A stretch of DNA of 12,902 nt from an uncultured bacterium (GTDB lineage: Bacteria > Planctomycetota > Phycisphaerae > Phycisphaerales > SM1A02): assembly GCA_903867275.1 (NCBI GenBank), contig CAIPQY010000245.1, forward strand, positions 1 through 12,902, written 5' to 3'. This document shows positions 6,952 through 12,902 of the stretch, in pieces. The notes under the pieces were generated by a model that saw nothing but the letters and a program-made list of their open reading frames with translations, ran no database searches and had not been told where the DNA came from. Numbering within the stretch: position 1 is the stretch's first letter; each line of letters starts with the position of its first letter. Both the position numbers and the translations under genes were made by a program.

Positions 6952-7778
6952 GGCCCGAACCCGTGGGCCTGATCGCTGGCAGCGGCGAGCTGCCCATGCT
7001 GGTGGCACGCGGTGCGCGCGCGGCCGGGCGCCCCGTGGTGTGCGTGGCACTTCGAGATTCGTTCGATCCGCGACTGCCCGCGCTGTGCGACCACTTTCAC
7101 GAGGTGGGCATGGTGCAGATCGGCCGCTGGATTCGCCTGTTGCGGCGCGGCGGCGTGCGACAGGCGGTGATGGTGGGCGGCGTGCGCAAGACGCGCATGC
7201 ACGACCCGCTGCGACTGTTCCGCCAGATTCCCGACCTGCGCGCGGCGTGGCTGTGGTACCGTCGCCTTCGACACGATCGTCGCAACCACGCGGTGCTTGC
7301 CGCGCTGGCCGACGAACTGGCTTCCTGCGGAGTGCCGCTGATGGATTCCACCACCTTCATCCAGGATCATCTCGCAAGCGATGGCGTGATGGGCGCCGTG
7401 CAACCCGGCACCGATGCGCGCGGCGACGTGGCATTCGGCTGGCCGCTGCTTCGCCAGCTGGTGGAACTGGATGTGGGTCAGTCGATGGCCGTGCGCGATC
7501 GCGACGTGATCGCCGTGGAGGCCATCGAAGGCACCGACGCCATGATCGAGCGCGCCGGCTCGCTGTGCCGCGCCAAGGGCTGGACGCTGCTGAAGACCGC
7601 GAAGGCCGCGCATGACCGTCGCGCCGACGTGCCCACGATCGGCGTGGCCACCATTGAACGCGTGGCTGCCGCGGGCTGCCGTTGCATCGCGCTGGGCACC
7701 GGACAGGTGATCCTGGTGGACCGCCCTGCCGTGATCGCCGCCGCGGATCGTCTGGGCGTGGCCGTGTGGGGCCTGTGA
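6948..7778 (+). CDS. lpxI: UDP-2,3-diacylglucosamine pyrophosphatase LpxI
   Basis: The 276-residue protein matches LpxI (DUF1009) along its length. An N-terminal GLIAGSGELPML (7-18) and MVGGVRKTRM (75-84) are followed by the C-terminal family signature IAVEAIEGTDAMIERAG (188-204), then DVPTIGVATIERVAAAG (227-243) and a closing ADRLGVAVWG. LpxI cleaves UDP-2,3-diacylglucosamine to lipid X and UMP in the cytoplasm, step four of lipid A synthesis, using chemistry different from LpxH. Asp227 before VPTIG sits where I would expect the catalytic Asp described for Caulobacter LpxI; this is not aligned here. Its presence implies a lipid A-type outer membrane. The gene is coupled by ATGA to the LOG-family gene, and its own TGA overlaps a possible GTG start of the next gene. 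Other lpx genes are not in the window. Confidence 0.92.
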   Translation: MRPEPVGLIAGSGELPMLVARGARAAGRPVVCVALRDSFDPRLPALCDHFHEVGMVQIGRWIRLLRRGGVRQAVMVGGVRKTRMHDPLRLFRQIPDLRAAWLWYRRLRHDRRNHAVLAALADELASCGVPLMDSTTFIQDHLASDGVMGAVQPGTDARGDVAFGWPLLRQLVELDVGQSMAVRDRDVIAVEAIEGTDAMIERAGSLCRAKGWTLLKTAKAAHDRRADVPTIGVATIERVAAAGCRCIALGTGQVILVDRPAVIAAADRLGVAVWGL

Positions 7779-7801
7779 CGCGCAGCGCGGCGCGTGACTC
7801 C

Positions 7802-8434
7802 ATGCAATCTTCCTCTTCAAGCGAACACACGCCACCCGGCGAACCCGCGCTGGCCAGCCGCGCCGGACTGAAGATGCAGCACGCGCTGCAGTCGTTCGCC
7901 TTTCCGGTGACGGGTCTGGTGGCCGCCGACTTCGGCTGCAACGTGGGTGGCTTCACCGATGTGCTGCTGCGCGCGGGCGCGGCCAAGGTGTTCGCCGTGG
8001 ACACGGGCTACGGCACGCTGGCGTGGCGACTGCGACAGGATGCGCGCGTGGTCACCATGGAGCGCACCAACGCGCTGCATGCCGAGCGACCGGAGGGCGG
8101 CGTGGATCTGGTGGTGCTCGACCTTGCGTGGACACTGCAGCGGCTGGCGATACCGGCCGCACTGCGCTGGCTGCGCCCGGGTGGCCACATCATCTCGCTG
8201 GTGAAGCCGCACTACGAGCTGCGCGACGAGGAGAAGTCGTGGCTGGTGCAGGGCTTCCTGCCGCACGAGCGCGTGCCCGCCGTGGTGGATCGCGTGCGCG
8301 GCGAGATGCCTGCGCTGGGTGCCCGCGTGCTGGCCGACACCGCCTCGCCGATCACCGGCGGCAAGAGCGCCAAGCGCGCCGGTTCGCCCGGCAACATGGA
8401 GTGGCTGATGCTGCTTGCACCGATGGGTGCGTGA
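7802..8434 (+). CDS. TlyA/FtsJ-type rRNA methyltransferase without S4 domain
   Basis: The 210-residue SAM-dependent methyltransferase resembles the catalytic half of TlyA (haemolysin A family 2'-O-rRNA methyltransferase). It has SRAGLKMQHAL (19-29), a SAM-binding motif DFGCNVGGFTDVLL (43-56), VDTGYGTLAWRLR (66-78), VVTMERTN (83-90) and a TlyA-like ending ASPITGG...GSPGNMEWLM. A K-D-K-E tetrad as in FtsJ-type enzymes is plausible: Lys24, Asp107, Lys135, Glu200. The N-terminal S4 RNA-binding domain usual for TlyA is missing; nothing S4-like lies upstream, since that DNA codes for LpxI. ATG 7802 is chosen, 23 nt after the lpxI stop. GTG 7775 is an alternative, as it would overlap that stop as GTGA like the neighbouring couplings, adding nine residues. 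The rRNA target is unknown. Confidence 0.82.
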   Translation: MQSSSSSEHTPPGEPALASRAGLKMQHALQSFAFPVTGLVAADFGCNVGGFTDVLLRAGAAKVFAVDTGYGTLAWRLRQDARVVTMERTNALHAERPEGGVDLVVLDLAWTLQRLAIPAALRWLRPGGHIISLVKPHYELRDEEKSWLVQGFLPHERVPAVVDRVRGEMPALGARVLADTASPITGGKSAKRAGSPGNMEWLMLLAPMGA

Positions 8435-8490
8435 GGCGGCGAAGCGCGTCGGCGACGCCGGAAGAGCGCTGCGCGACGGCCCCGAAAACC

Positions 8491-8521
8491 AGCGAAAAAA
8501 CAAGGCGGAGAAAGCGCCTTT
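8491..8521 (-). terminator. Possible intrinsic terminator upstream of gyrA
   Basis: AAGGCG (8502-8507) pairs with CGCCTT (8515-8520) across a 7-nt loop. On the minus strand the stem is followed by G and six T residues (8500-8495), a proper T-tract. On the plus strand only TTT follows. The better direction therefore ends leftward transcripts coming out of the gyrA region, although it could also weakly end the lpxI-methyltransferase operon. The stem is short, so confidence is low. Confidence 0.35.
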
Positions 8522-8548
8522 CGTGCGCTTCGACGCGCCCGTTTCGGA

Positions 8549-8554
8549 TAGGAT
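8549..8554 (+). promoter_or_regulatory. -10 element of gyrA
   Basis: TAGGAT lies 18 nt before the gyrA ATG. The predicted transcript would start near 8561 and have only a ~12-nt leader, CCCGAAATTCCC, with no Shine-Dalgarno sequence. A -35 hexamer at the usual spacing is not recognisable. Confidence 0.4.
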
Positions 8555-8572
8555 TCGGCACCCGAAATTCCC

Positions 8573-11149
8573 ATGAGCGAAGCCCCCAGCAATACCCCGG
8601 CCCCGATCGATCGCGTGGTGGAAACTCCCATCGACCAGGAGCTGCACGACAGCTACCTGACCTACGCGATGAGCACCATCATGGACCGCGCGCTGCCCGA
8701 TGTGCGCGACGGCCTGAAGCCCAGCCAGCGACGCATCCTGGTGGCGATGCACGACCTCAACCTCACGCCGGGTCGCAAGCACATCAAGTGCGCCAAGATC
8801 TGCGGCGACACCAGCGGCAACTACCACCCCCACGGCGAGAGCGTGATCTATCCCACGCTGGTGAACCTGGGTCAGGTGTGGAAGACGCGCCACCTGCTGG
8901 TGGACAAGCAGGGCAACTTCGGCAGCATCGAGGGCGATCCGCCGGCCGCCATGCGTTACACCGAAGCGCGCATGACCGCCGAGGCCACGGCGCTGCTGGA
9001 AGACCTGGACAAGGACACCGTCGACTTCAAGGCCAACTACGACGAGCGACTGCAGGAGCCCACCGTGCTTCCGGCGCGCTTCCCCAACCTGCTGGTGAAC
9101 GGCAGCTCGGGCATCGCCGTGGGCATGGCCAGCAGCATGCCGCCCCACAACCTGGGCGAGATCTGCGACGCCATCGTGAAGGTGATCGACGTGCCCGACG
9201 TGGGCCTGGATGAACTGCTGCAGATCGTGCCCGGTCCCGACTTCCCCACCGGCGGCATCATCGTGGGCCGTCGCGGCATCGCCGAGGCCTACGCCGGCGG
9301 TCGCGGCAAGCTCACGCTGCGCGGCCGCGTGCGACAGGTGAAGGAAGGCGGCCGCGAGGCGCTGGAGATCTACGAGATCCCCTACCAGGTGGTGCAGAGC
9401 AACCTCATCGAGAAGATCGTGGACGCCAGCCGCGAGGGTCGCATCCCCGACGTGGCCGACGTGCGCAACCACAGCGGCCGCGACGCGCAGACGCGCATCC
9501 TGGTGGTGCTGAAGAAGGGCGCCGATCCGCATGTGGTGGAGAAGCAGCTGTACGAGTTCACGCCGCTGCAGAGCACCTTCAGCATCATCAACATCGCGCT
9601 GGTGAATCACCAGCCGCGCACGATGGGGCTGAAGCACCTCATCGGCCACTACGTCGAGCATCGCAAGGACGTGGTGCGCCGCCGCACCGCCTTCCTGATG
9701 CGCCAGGCCAAGCAGCAGGCGCACCGCCTGGAAGGCCTGATCTACGCCGTGTGCGACATCGACGAGGTGATCAAGATCATCCGCGAGAGCCGCGAGCGCG
9801 AGGAGGCCATCCTGAAGCTGATGGACCGCGGATTCCGCATCGCGCCAGGCCATCGCTACGAGAAGATGATTCCGCAGCGCATCGTGCAGTCCACGCGCCA
9901 GGGCGACGGTGCGCGACTCACGCGTGTGCAGGCCGAGGCCATCGGTGCCATGCGCCTGATCCAGCTGGTGGGCCTGGAGGTGGAGAAGCTGGCCAGCGAG
10001 TTCAGCAAGCTGCTCGAGGACATCGAGGGCTACGAGGCGATCCTGGCCAACGACAAGCTGGTGCTGGACATCGTGCGCGAGGACACGCTGGAGCTGAAGG
10101 AGCGCTTCGCCGACAAGCGCCGCACCAGCATCGAGGCCGGCGAGGCCGAGGCCTTCGAGATGGCCGATCTCATCCCCGAGCACGAGGTGGTGGTCACCAT
10201 CTCGCACGCCGGCTGGGTGAAGCGCCTGCCAAGCGACACCTACCGAACGCAGGGTCGCGGCGGCGTGGGCATCAAGGGCAGCGACGCGAAGGACGGCGAC
10301 TTCATCGAGCAGCTGTTCACGGGCAGCAGCCACGACGACCTGCTCTGCTTCACGAACACCGGCCGCGTGTTCCGCATCAAGACCTGGCAGATTCCCGAGA
10401 TGGCGCGCACCACCAAGGGCCGCGCCATCCAGAACATCCTGGAGCTGCGCGAAGGCGAGACGGTGCAGTCGTTCCTGCCGGTGTCGGGCTTCGAGACGCG
10501 CGAGGACTTCCTGTTCTTCGCCACGCGTCAGGGCCGCGTGAAGCGCACCGCGCTGCAGGACTACCGCAACGTGAACAAGGGCGGCATCATCGCGCTCAAC
10601 CTGAACGAGGGCGACGACCTGGTGAACGTGCTGCTGACCAGCGGCAAGGATCAGGTGATGCTGGCCACCGCCAGCGGCATGGCCATCCGCTTCGACGAGA
10701 ACGACGCGCGCGTGATGGGTCGCGCGGCCGCCGGCGTGAACGGCATCGATCTGGCCGAGGGTGACACCGTGGTGGGCGCGATCCGCTGCGACGACACCGC
10801 CGACCTGCTCACCGTCACGCAGAATGGTTACGGCAAGCGCACCAGCCAGGCCGAGTACCTGGTGCAGCAGGAAGACGGCACCACCCGCTGCCAGAGCCGC
10901 GGCGGCAAGGGGCGCATCGACATCAAGACCGAGGGCCGCAACGGCCCCGTGGTGGCGGTGCGCAGCGTGGCCGAGGGCGACGAGATGATGCTGATCAGCC
11001 GCGACGGCATGATCGTTCGCTCGCCGGCGGCCGACGTGAGCCGCATCGGCCGCAACACCATGGGCGTGCGCGTGATGCAGCTGCGCGAGGGCGACACGGT
11101 GGTGTCCGTGGCGATGGTGGCCGAAACCGACGAATCGGCCCCCGCCTGA
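8573..11149 (+). CDS. gyrA: DNA gyrase subunit A
   Basis: The 858-residue protein spans the full GyrA architecture. The breakage-reunion domain contains SYLTYAMSTIMDRALPDVRDG near the start (read as two blocks), the HPHGES block (86-91) and catalytic Tyr129 in AAMRYTEARM. A coiled-coil region follows. The C-terminal beta-pinwheel has repeated blades and a GyrA-box-like QSRGGKG at 774-780. Having that box, which wraps DNA and allows negative supercoiling, supports GyrA over ParC. GyrA acts with GyrB, which is not in this window. In the quinolone-determining region the Ser (Ser90, E. coli Ser83) is kept but the acidic residue corresponding to Asp87 is Pro94. The ATG at 8573 fits family N-termini, which begin shortly before the IDQELHDSYL stretch. 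The gene appears to have its own promoter and is probably not translationally coupled to its neighbours. Confidence 0.97.
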   Translation: MSEAPSNTPAPIDRVVETPIDQELHDSYLTYAMSTIMDRALPDVRDGLKPSQRRILVAMHDLNLTPGRKHIKCAKICGDTSGNYHPHGESVIYPTLVNLGQVWKTRHLLVDKQGNFGSIEGDPPAAMRYTEARMTAEATALLEDLDKDTVDFKANYDERLQEPTVLPARFPNLLVNGSSGIAVGMASSMPPHNLGEICDAIVKVIDVPDVGLDELLQIVPGPDFPTGGIIVGRRGIAEAYAGGRGKLTLRGRVRQVKEGGREALEIYEIPYQVVQSNLIEKIVDASREGRIPDVADVRNHSGRDAQTRILVVLKKGADPHVVEKQLYEFTPLQSTFSIINIALVNHQPRTMGLKHLIGHYVEHRKDVVRRRTAFLMRQAKQQAHRLEGLIYAVCDIDEVIKIIRESREREEAILKLMDRGFRIAPGHRYEKMIPQRIVQSTRQGDGARLTRVQAEAIGAMRLIQLVGLEVEKLASEFSKLLEDIEGYEAILANDKLVLDIVREDTLELKERFADKRRTSIEAGEAEAFEMADLIPEHEVVVTISHAGWVKRLPSDTYRTQGRGGVGIKGSDAKDGDFIEQLFTGSSHDDLLCFTNTGRVFRIKTWQIPEMARTTKGRAIQNILELREGETVQSFLPVSGFETREDFLFFATRQGRVKRTALQDYRNVNKGGIIALNLNEGDDLVNVLLTSGKDQVMLATASGMAIRFDENDARVMGRAAAGVNGIDLAEGDTVVGAIRCDDTADLLTVTQNGYGKRTSQAEYLVQQEDGTTRCQSRGGKGRIDIKTEGRNGPVVAVRSVAEGDEMMLISRDGMIVRSPAADVSRIGRNTMGVRVMQLREGDTVVSVAMVAETDESAPA

Positions 11150-11183
11150 GCGAAATCCTCGCGGCCGCCGCCATCCGCCCCGC

Positions 11184-11189
11184 TACCAT
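11184..11189 (+). promoter_or_regulatory. Start-proximal -10 element of the STAS-exbD-tonB-like operon
   Basis: TACCAT preceded by GC ends eight bases before ATG 11198, in the 48-bp gap after gyrA. It predicts a transcript starting at or within a base or two of the start codon, as in the dsbD and 6358 genes. The gap shows no terminator for gyrA, so read-through is possible too. Confidence 0.45.
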
Positions 11190-11197
11190 CGGGGTCT

Positions 11198-11542
11198 ATG
11201 GCGATCACCGAATGGTCGGAAGACATCCTGCTTGTGGACCTTGGCAGCGAGCCGCAGCTGTCCGAGGACCTGTCGAACCTGCTCGCCATGCTCGAGGGCC
11301 CGGGCTCGCAGCCACGACACGTGGTGCTGGACCTGCATCAGGTGGGCATGCTCACCTCCACCAACATCGCCGCGCTGATGCGCCTTCGCAAGCTGCAGCA
11401 ACTCTCCAAGAAGCGCCTGGTGGTGGCCCGCGTGCGCGACCGCGTGTGGGCCATCTTCCTCACCGCCGGCCTGGATGAGCTGTTCGAGACCTCCACCGAT
11501 GTGGGCACCGCGCTGGCGGCCGTGCAGCTGGGGATCCGCTGA
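11198..11542 (+). CDS. STAS-domain protein (anti-sigma factor antagonist-like)
   Basis: The 114-residue single-domain protein has the STAS layout: a beta strand ILLVDLGSEP (10-19), a helix, the central VVLDLHQVGMLTSTNIAALMRLRK block (42-65, cited here as two pieces: VVLDLHQVGM and LTSTNIAALMRLRK), then RLVVARV and a final helix TALAAVQLGI. In SpoIIAA-type proteins the central block reads DSSG and its Ser is phosphorylated by an anti-sigma kinase. Here it reads T53-S54-T55-N56, so a Ser aligns with the phosphosite while the neighbouring Asp and Gly are replaced. Stand-alone STAS proteins act in partner-switching regulation. No kinase or phosphatase partner is present in the window. exbD begins three bases after its stop, so they are probably co-transcribed; a link to envelope energisation is inference. 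Confidence 0.78.
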   Translation: MAITEWSEDILLVDLGSEPQLSEDLSNLLAMLEGPGSQPRHVVLDLHQVGMLTSTNIAALMRLRKLQQLSKKRLVVARVRDRVWAIFLTAGLDELFETSTDVGTALAAVQLGIR

Positions 11543-11545
11543 ACC

Positions 11546-11977
11546 ATGCGACGCATGCGACGAGAGCCGCCCGAGGCGCGCATCGAGCTGAACCCGCTCA
11601 TCGACCTGATGACCTTCCTGCTCACCTTCTTCATCTACGCGGTGGTGATGATGGTGCGCGTGGACATGGTGCCGATGGAGCTGAAGCAGTTCGCCAGCGG
11701 CAAGCCGGCCAAGCCGCTGCCCGCCGCCACCATCAGCCTGGACCTGAACGGCGTGATCTACTTCAACAAGGACAAGGTGACCATCGATGAGGTGGCCGAG
11801 AAGGTGAAGGCCGCCAAGCAGGCCGATCCCACCACCATCGTGTACCTGGCGGTGGCCAACGGCCAGGGCACCATGGATCGCGCACCGCTGATGCAGGACC
11901 TGTGGGACCGCCTCAAGGATCTCGGCGTGGCCGTGAACCTGGTGGGCAAGCCCAAGGAAACCACGGCCACGCCATGA
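11546..11977 (+). CDS. exbD: ExbD/TolR-family biopolymer transport protein
   Basis: The 143-residue protein is of standard ExbD length. A basic cytoplasmic N-terminus (RRMRREPPEARIE) leads into one membrane helix with ELNPLIDLMTFLLTFFIYAVV. Asp20 in PLIDLM matches the proton-pathway Asp essential in ExbD and TolR. The rest is a periplasmic domain with IYFNKDKVTIDEVAEKV and TIVYLAVANGQ, ending LGVAVNLVGKP. ExbD works with the ExbB pentamer to turn proton-motive force into movement of TonB or TolA; no exbB is seen in the window. ATG 11546 follows the STAS gene stop by three bases; ATG 11555 is also possible. The stop overlaps the next start as ATGA, so the TonB-like protein is translated with it. 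Whether it belongs to a TonB, Tol-Pal or other motor cannot be decided here. Confidence 0.88.
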   Translation: MRRMRREPPEARIELNPLIDLMTFLLTFFIYAVVMMVRVDMVPMELKQFASGKPAKPLPAATISLDLNGVIYFNKDKVTIDEVAEKVKAAKQADPTTIVYLAVANGQGTMDRAPLMQDLWDRLKDLGVAVNLVGKPKETTATP

Positions 11978-12902
11978 GCATCGTCGGCGACAGTTCCAAT
12001 GTCGAGCCGCGCGAGCGCCTGGAGAAGGAGCTGCATGAGCTCGAGGTGGATCGCAACGCGAACCTGCCGCTGATCCTGTGCATCGTGGCCAGCCTCGCCA
12101 TCCACGGATTCCTGCTGGTGCCGCGCCTCTCCGAGATGCTGTCGAGCAGCCACGACGGCGTGGACCGCACGCGCGCGGCGAGCTTCAGCGTGGAGAAGGA
12201 GATGGAGAAGCGCGTGCCGCCGGCACCCGAGGACGAAGACAACTCGGTGAAGCTGGGCATCGAGGACGGCACCACGAAGTCCACGATGACGTGGATCGGC
12301 TACAACGAATATCAGGAGCACATCGCCAAGCTCAGTCAGGTGGATCAGGCCGCGTTCCGCGACACCGACGAGGGCGGCCAGCCCATGCCCGCCGCGCAGC
12401 CCAGCCAGGCAGCCACGGTTCCGCAGGTGCCGCAGCCCGAAGCCGCCGCACCGCCGGCGCCCAGCGTGAACCAGTCGAGCCCCGGCGAGCAGTCGCCCGC
12501 GCAGCAGCGCACGGCCGCGCCCGCGATGGCCAAGCCGCCGCAGCAGCAGACACCACCCGAGCAGAAGCCGCCGGAGCAGACGCAGCCGGACGCGAAGCCC
12601 ACGCCTCCGCCGCCACCCTCGCCCACCTCGAAGCAGGACAGCCCACCCGCGCAGCAACCGCCCGCGCCGCCGCCGGTGTCGGCCGCCACCGAGGAGACCA
12701 AGCCCGCGAAGGACGCGATCCCGATTCCATCGGCCGACACCAACAAGATCGAGCCGCAGATCCAGCCCGTGGAGAAGGTGATCGAGGCGAAGGAATCGAA
12801 GGACTCCAAGGACGCGCCACCGCCGCCGAAGTCCGAGGAGCCGCGCGATGTGGCACCCGCGCCTCCCACGCAGATCAAGCCCGAGGAAGAGAAGCAGACC
12901 GA
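11974..12902 (+). CDS. TonB/TolA-like single-span protein with Pro-rich periplasmic linker (runs off the window)
   Basis: At least 309 codons are open to the window end; the C-terminal domain is cut off. A ~30-residue charged cytoplasmic segment precedes one membrane helix, LPLILCIVASLAIHGFLLV (31-49). Its Ser40-x3-His44 arrangement equals the functionally important Ser16/His20 of E. coli TonB (SVCIHG there, SLAIHG here). After the helix come a charged stretch, a compact motif WIGYNEYQEHIAKLSQVDQAAF (107-128, quoted in two: WIGYNEYQEH, IAKLSQVDQAAF) and then about 180 residues rich in Pro, Gln, Ala, Glu and Lys, with PPPP runs resembling the TonB/TolA periplasmic spacer. The ATGA overlap with exbD supports a shared motor. 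The receptor-binding domain lies beyond the window, so TonB or TolA cannot be separated. The WIGYNEYQEH motif is not part of classical TonB and I do not recognise it with certainty. Confidence 0.8.
   Translation, partial: MSIVGDSSNVEPRERLEKELHELEVDRNANLPLILCIVASLAIHGFLLVPRLSEMLSSSHDGVDRTRAASFSVEKEMEKRVPPAPEDEDNSVKLGIEDGTTKSTMTWIGYNEYQEHIAKLSQVDQAAFRDTDEGGQPMPAAQPSQAATVPQVPQPEAAAPPAPSVNQSSPGEQSPAQQRTAAPAMAKPPQQQTPPEQKPPEQTQPDAKPTPPPPPSPTSKQDSPPAQQPPAPPPVSAATEETKPAKDAIPIPSADTNKIEPQIQPVEKVIEAKESKDSKDAPPPPKSEEPRDVAPAPPTQIKPEEEKQT

Noticed and set aside
7817..10333. 838-codon minus-strand open frame opposite the methyltransferase and gyrA
   Set aside because: It crosses two genes and their intergenic promoter, is His/Leu/Ala-rich and has no family motif, so it is a compositional shadow.
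11758..12657. Minus-strand open frame opposite exbD and the TonB-like gene
   Set aside because: It is low-complexity Arg/Leu/Gly sequence arising from the Pro/Gln-rich coding strand; the ExbD and TonB motifs are on the plus strand.
12390..12700. Possible tandem repeat in the Pro/Gln-rich coding stretch
   Set aside because: The bias is compositional (CCG, CAG and GCC codons) without a fixed repeat unit, as expected for a TonB/TolA-type linker.
1..12902. CRISPR array, phage, insertion sequence or defence system
   Set aside because: No regularly spaced direct repeats, transposase or defence-type proteins were seen; apart from the left-end integrase piece, all genes are recognisable chromosomal housekeeping or envelope genes.

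Overview
Apart from its first ~230 bases, the window is high-GC DNA from a diderm bacterium. LpxI (lipid A synthesis), a WecA-type sugar-phosphate transferase, an O-antigen-ligase-type protein and an ExbD/TonB pair all point to an outer membrane. The strong third-position G/C bias, starts without Shine-Dalgarno sequences, the GyrA quinolone-region sequence and the architecture of the TonB-like protein suggest Planctomycetota, perhaps a Phycisphaerae-type lineage. That placement is inference; no taxonomic marker was searched.

Left edge (1-~230): lower-GC sequence reads open in frame 3 as a piece of a Ty1/copia-type retrotransposon integrase, a eukaryotic element. It runs directly into a minus-strand nusA that keeps only its first ~137 codons. 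The two homologies overlap by a few bases, so this looks like an amplification or assembly chimera, or less likely a real rearrangement.

629-1067: a divergent intergenic region. It carries a good sigma70-type promoter pointing at nusA, a ~345-nt nusA leader with an 18-bp perfect palindrome and a long GC hairpin, and a start-proximal promoter for dsbD. dsbD (1068-3023) encodes a three-domain thiol:disulfide reductant transporter. Its 3' end overlaps, tail to tail, the end of the next minus-strand operon.

2992-6338 (minus): a two-gene ATGA-coupled operon, a WecA/MraY-superfamily glycosyl-phosphate transferase followed by an O-antigen ligase/polymerase-like membrane protein. Together they suggest lipid-linked glycan initiation and then polymerisation or ligation. 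This operon diverges from a plus-strand operon with only 19 bp between the two start codons.

6358-8434 (plus): a LOG-family nucleotide phosphoribohydrolase, lpxI, and a TlyA/FtsJ-type rRNA methyltransferase without an S4 domain, tightly packed. Then gyrA (8573-11149), and a STAS-domain protein, exbD and a TonB-like protein (11198 to the window end), again tightly packed.

Most interesting: (1) several genes start 6-8 nt after a TACNNT -10-like hexamer, three on the plus strand as GCTACNNT, which implies leaderless mRNAs; (2) the 19-bp divergent gap holds two -10 elements overlapping on opposite strands, a candidate symmetric bidirectional promoter; (3) the STAS-ExbD-TonB-like cluster; (4) the chimeric left end.
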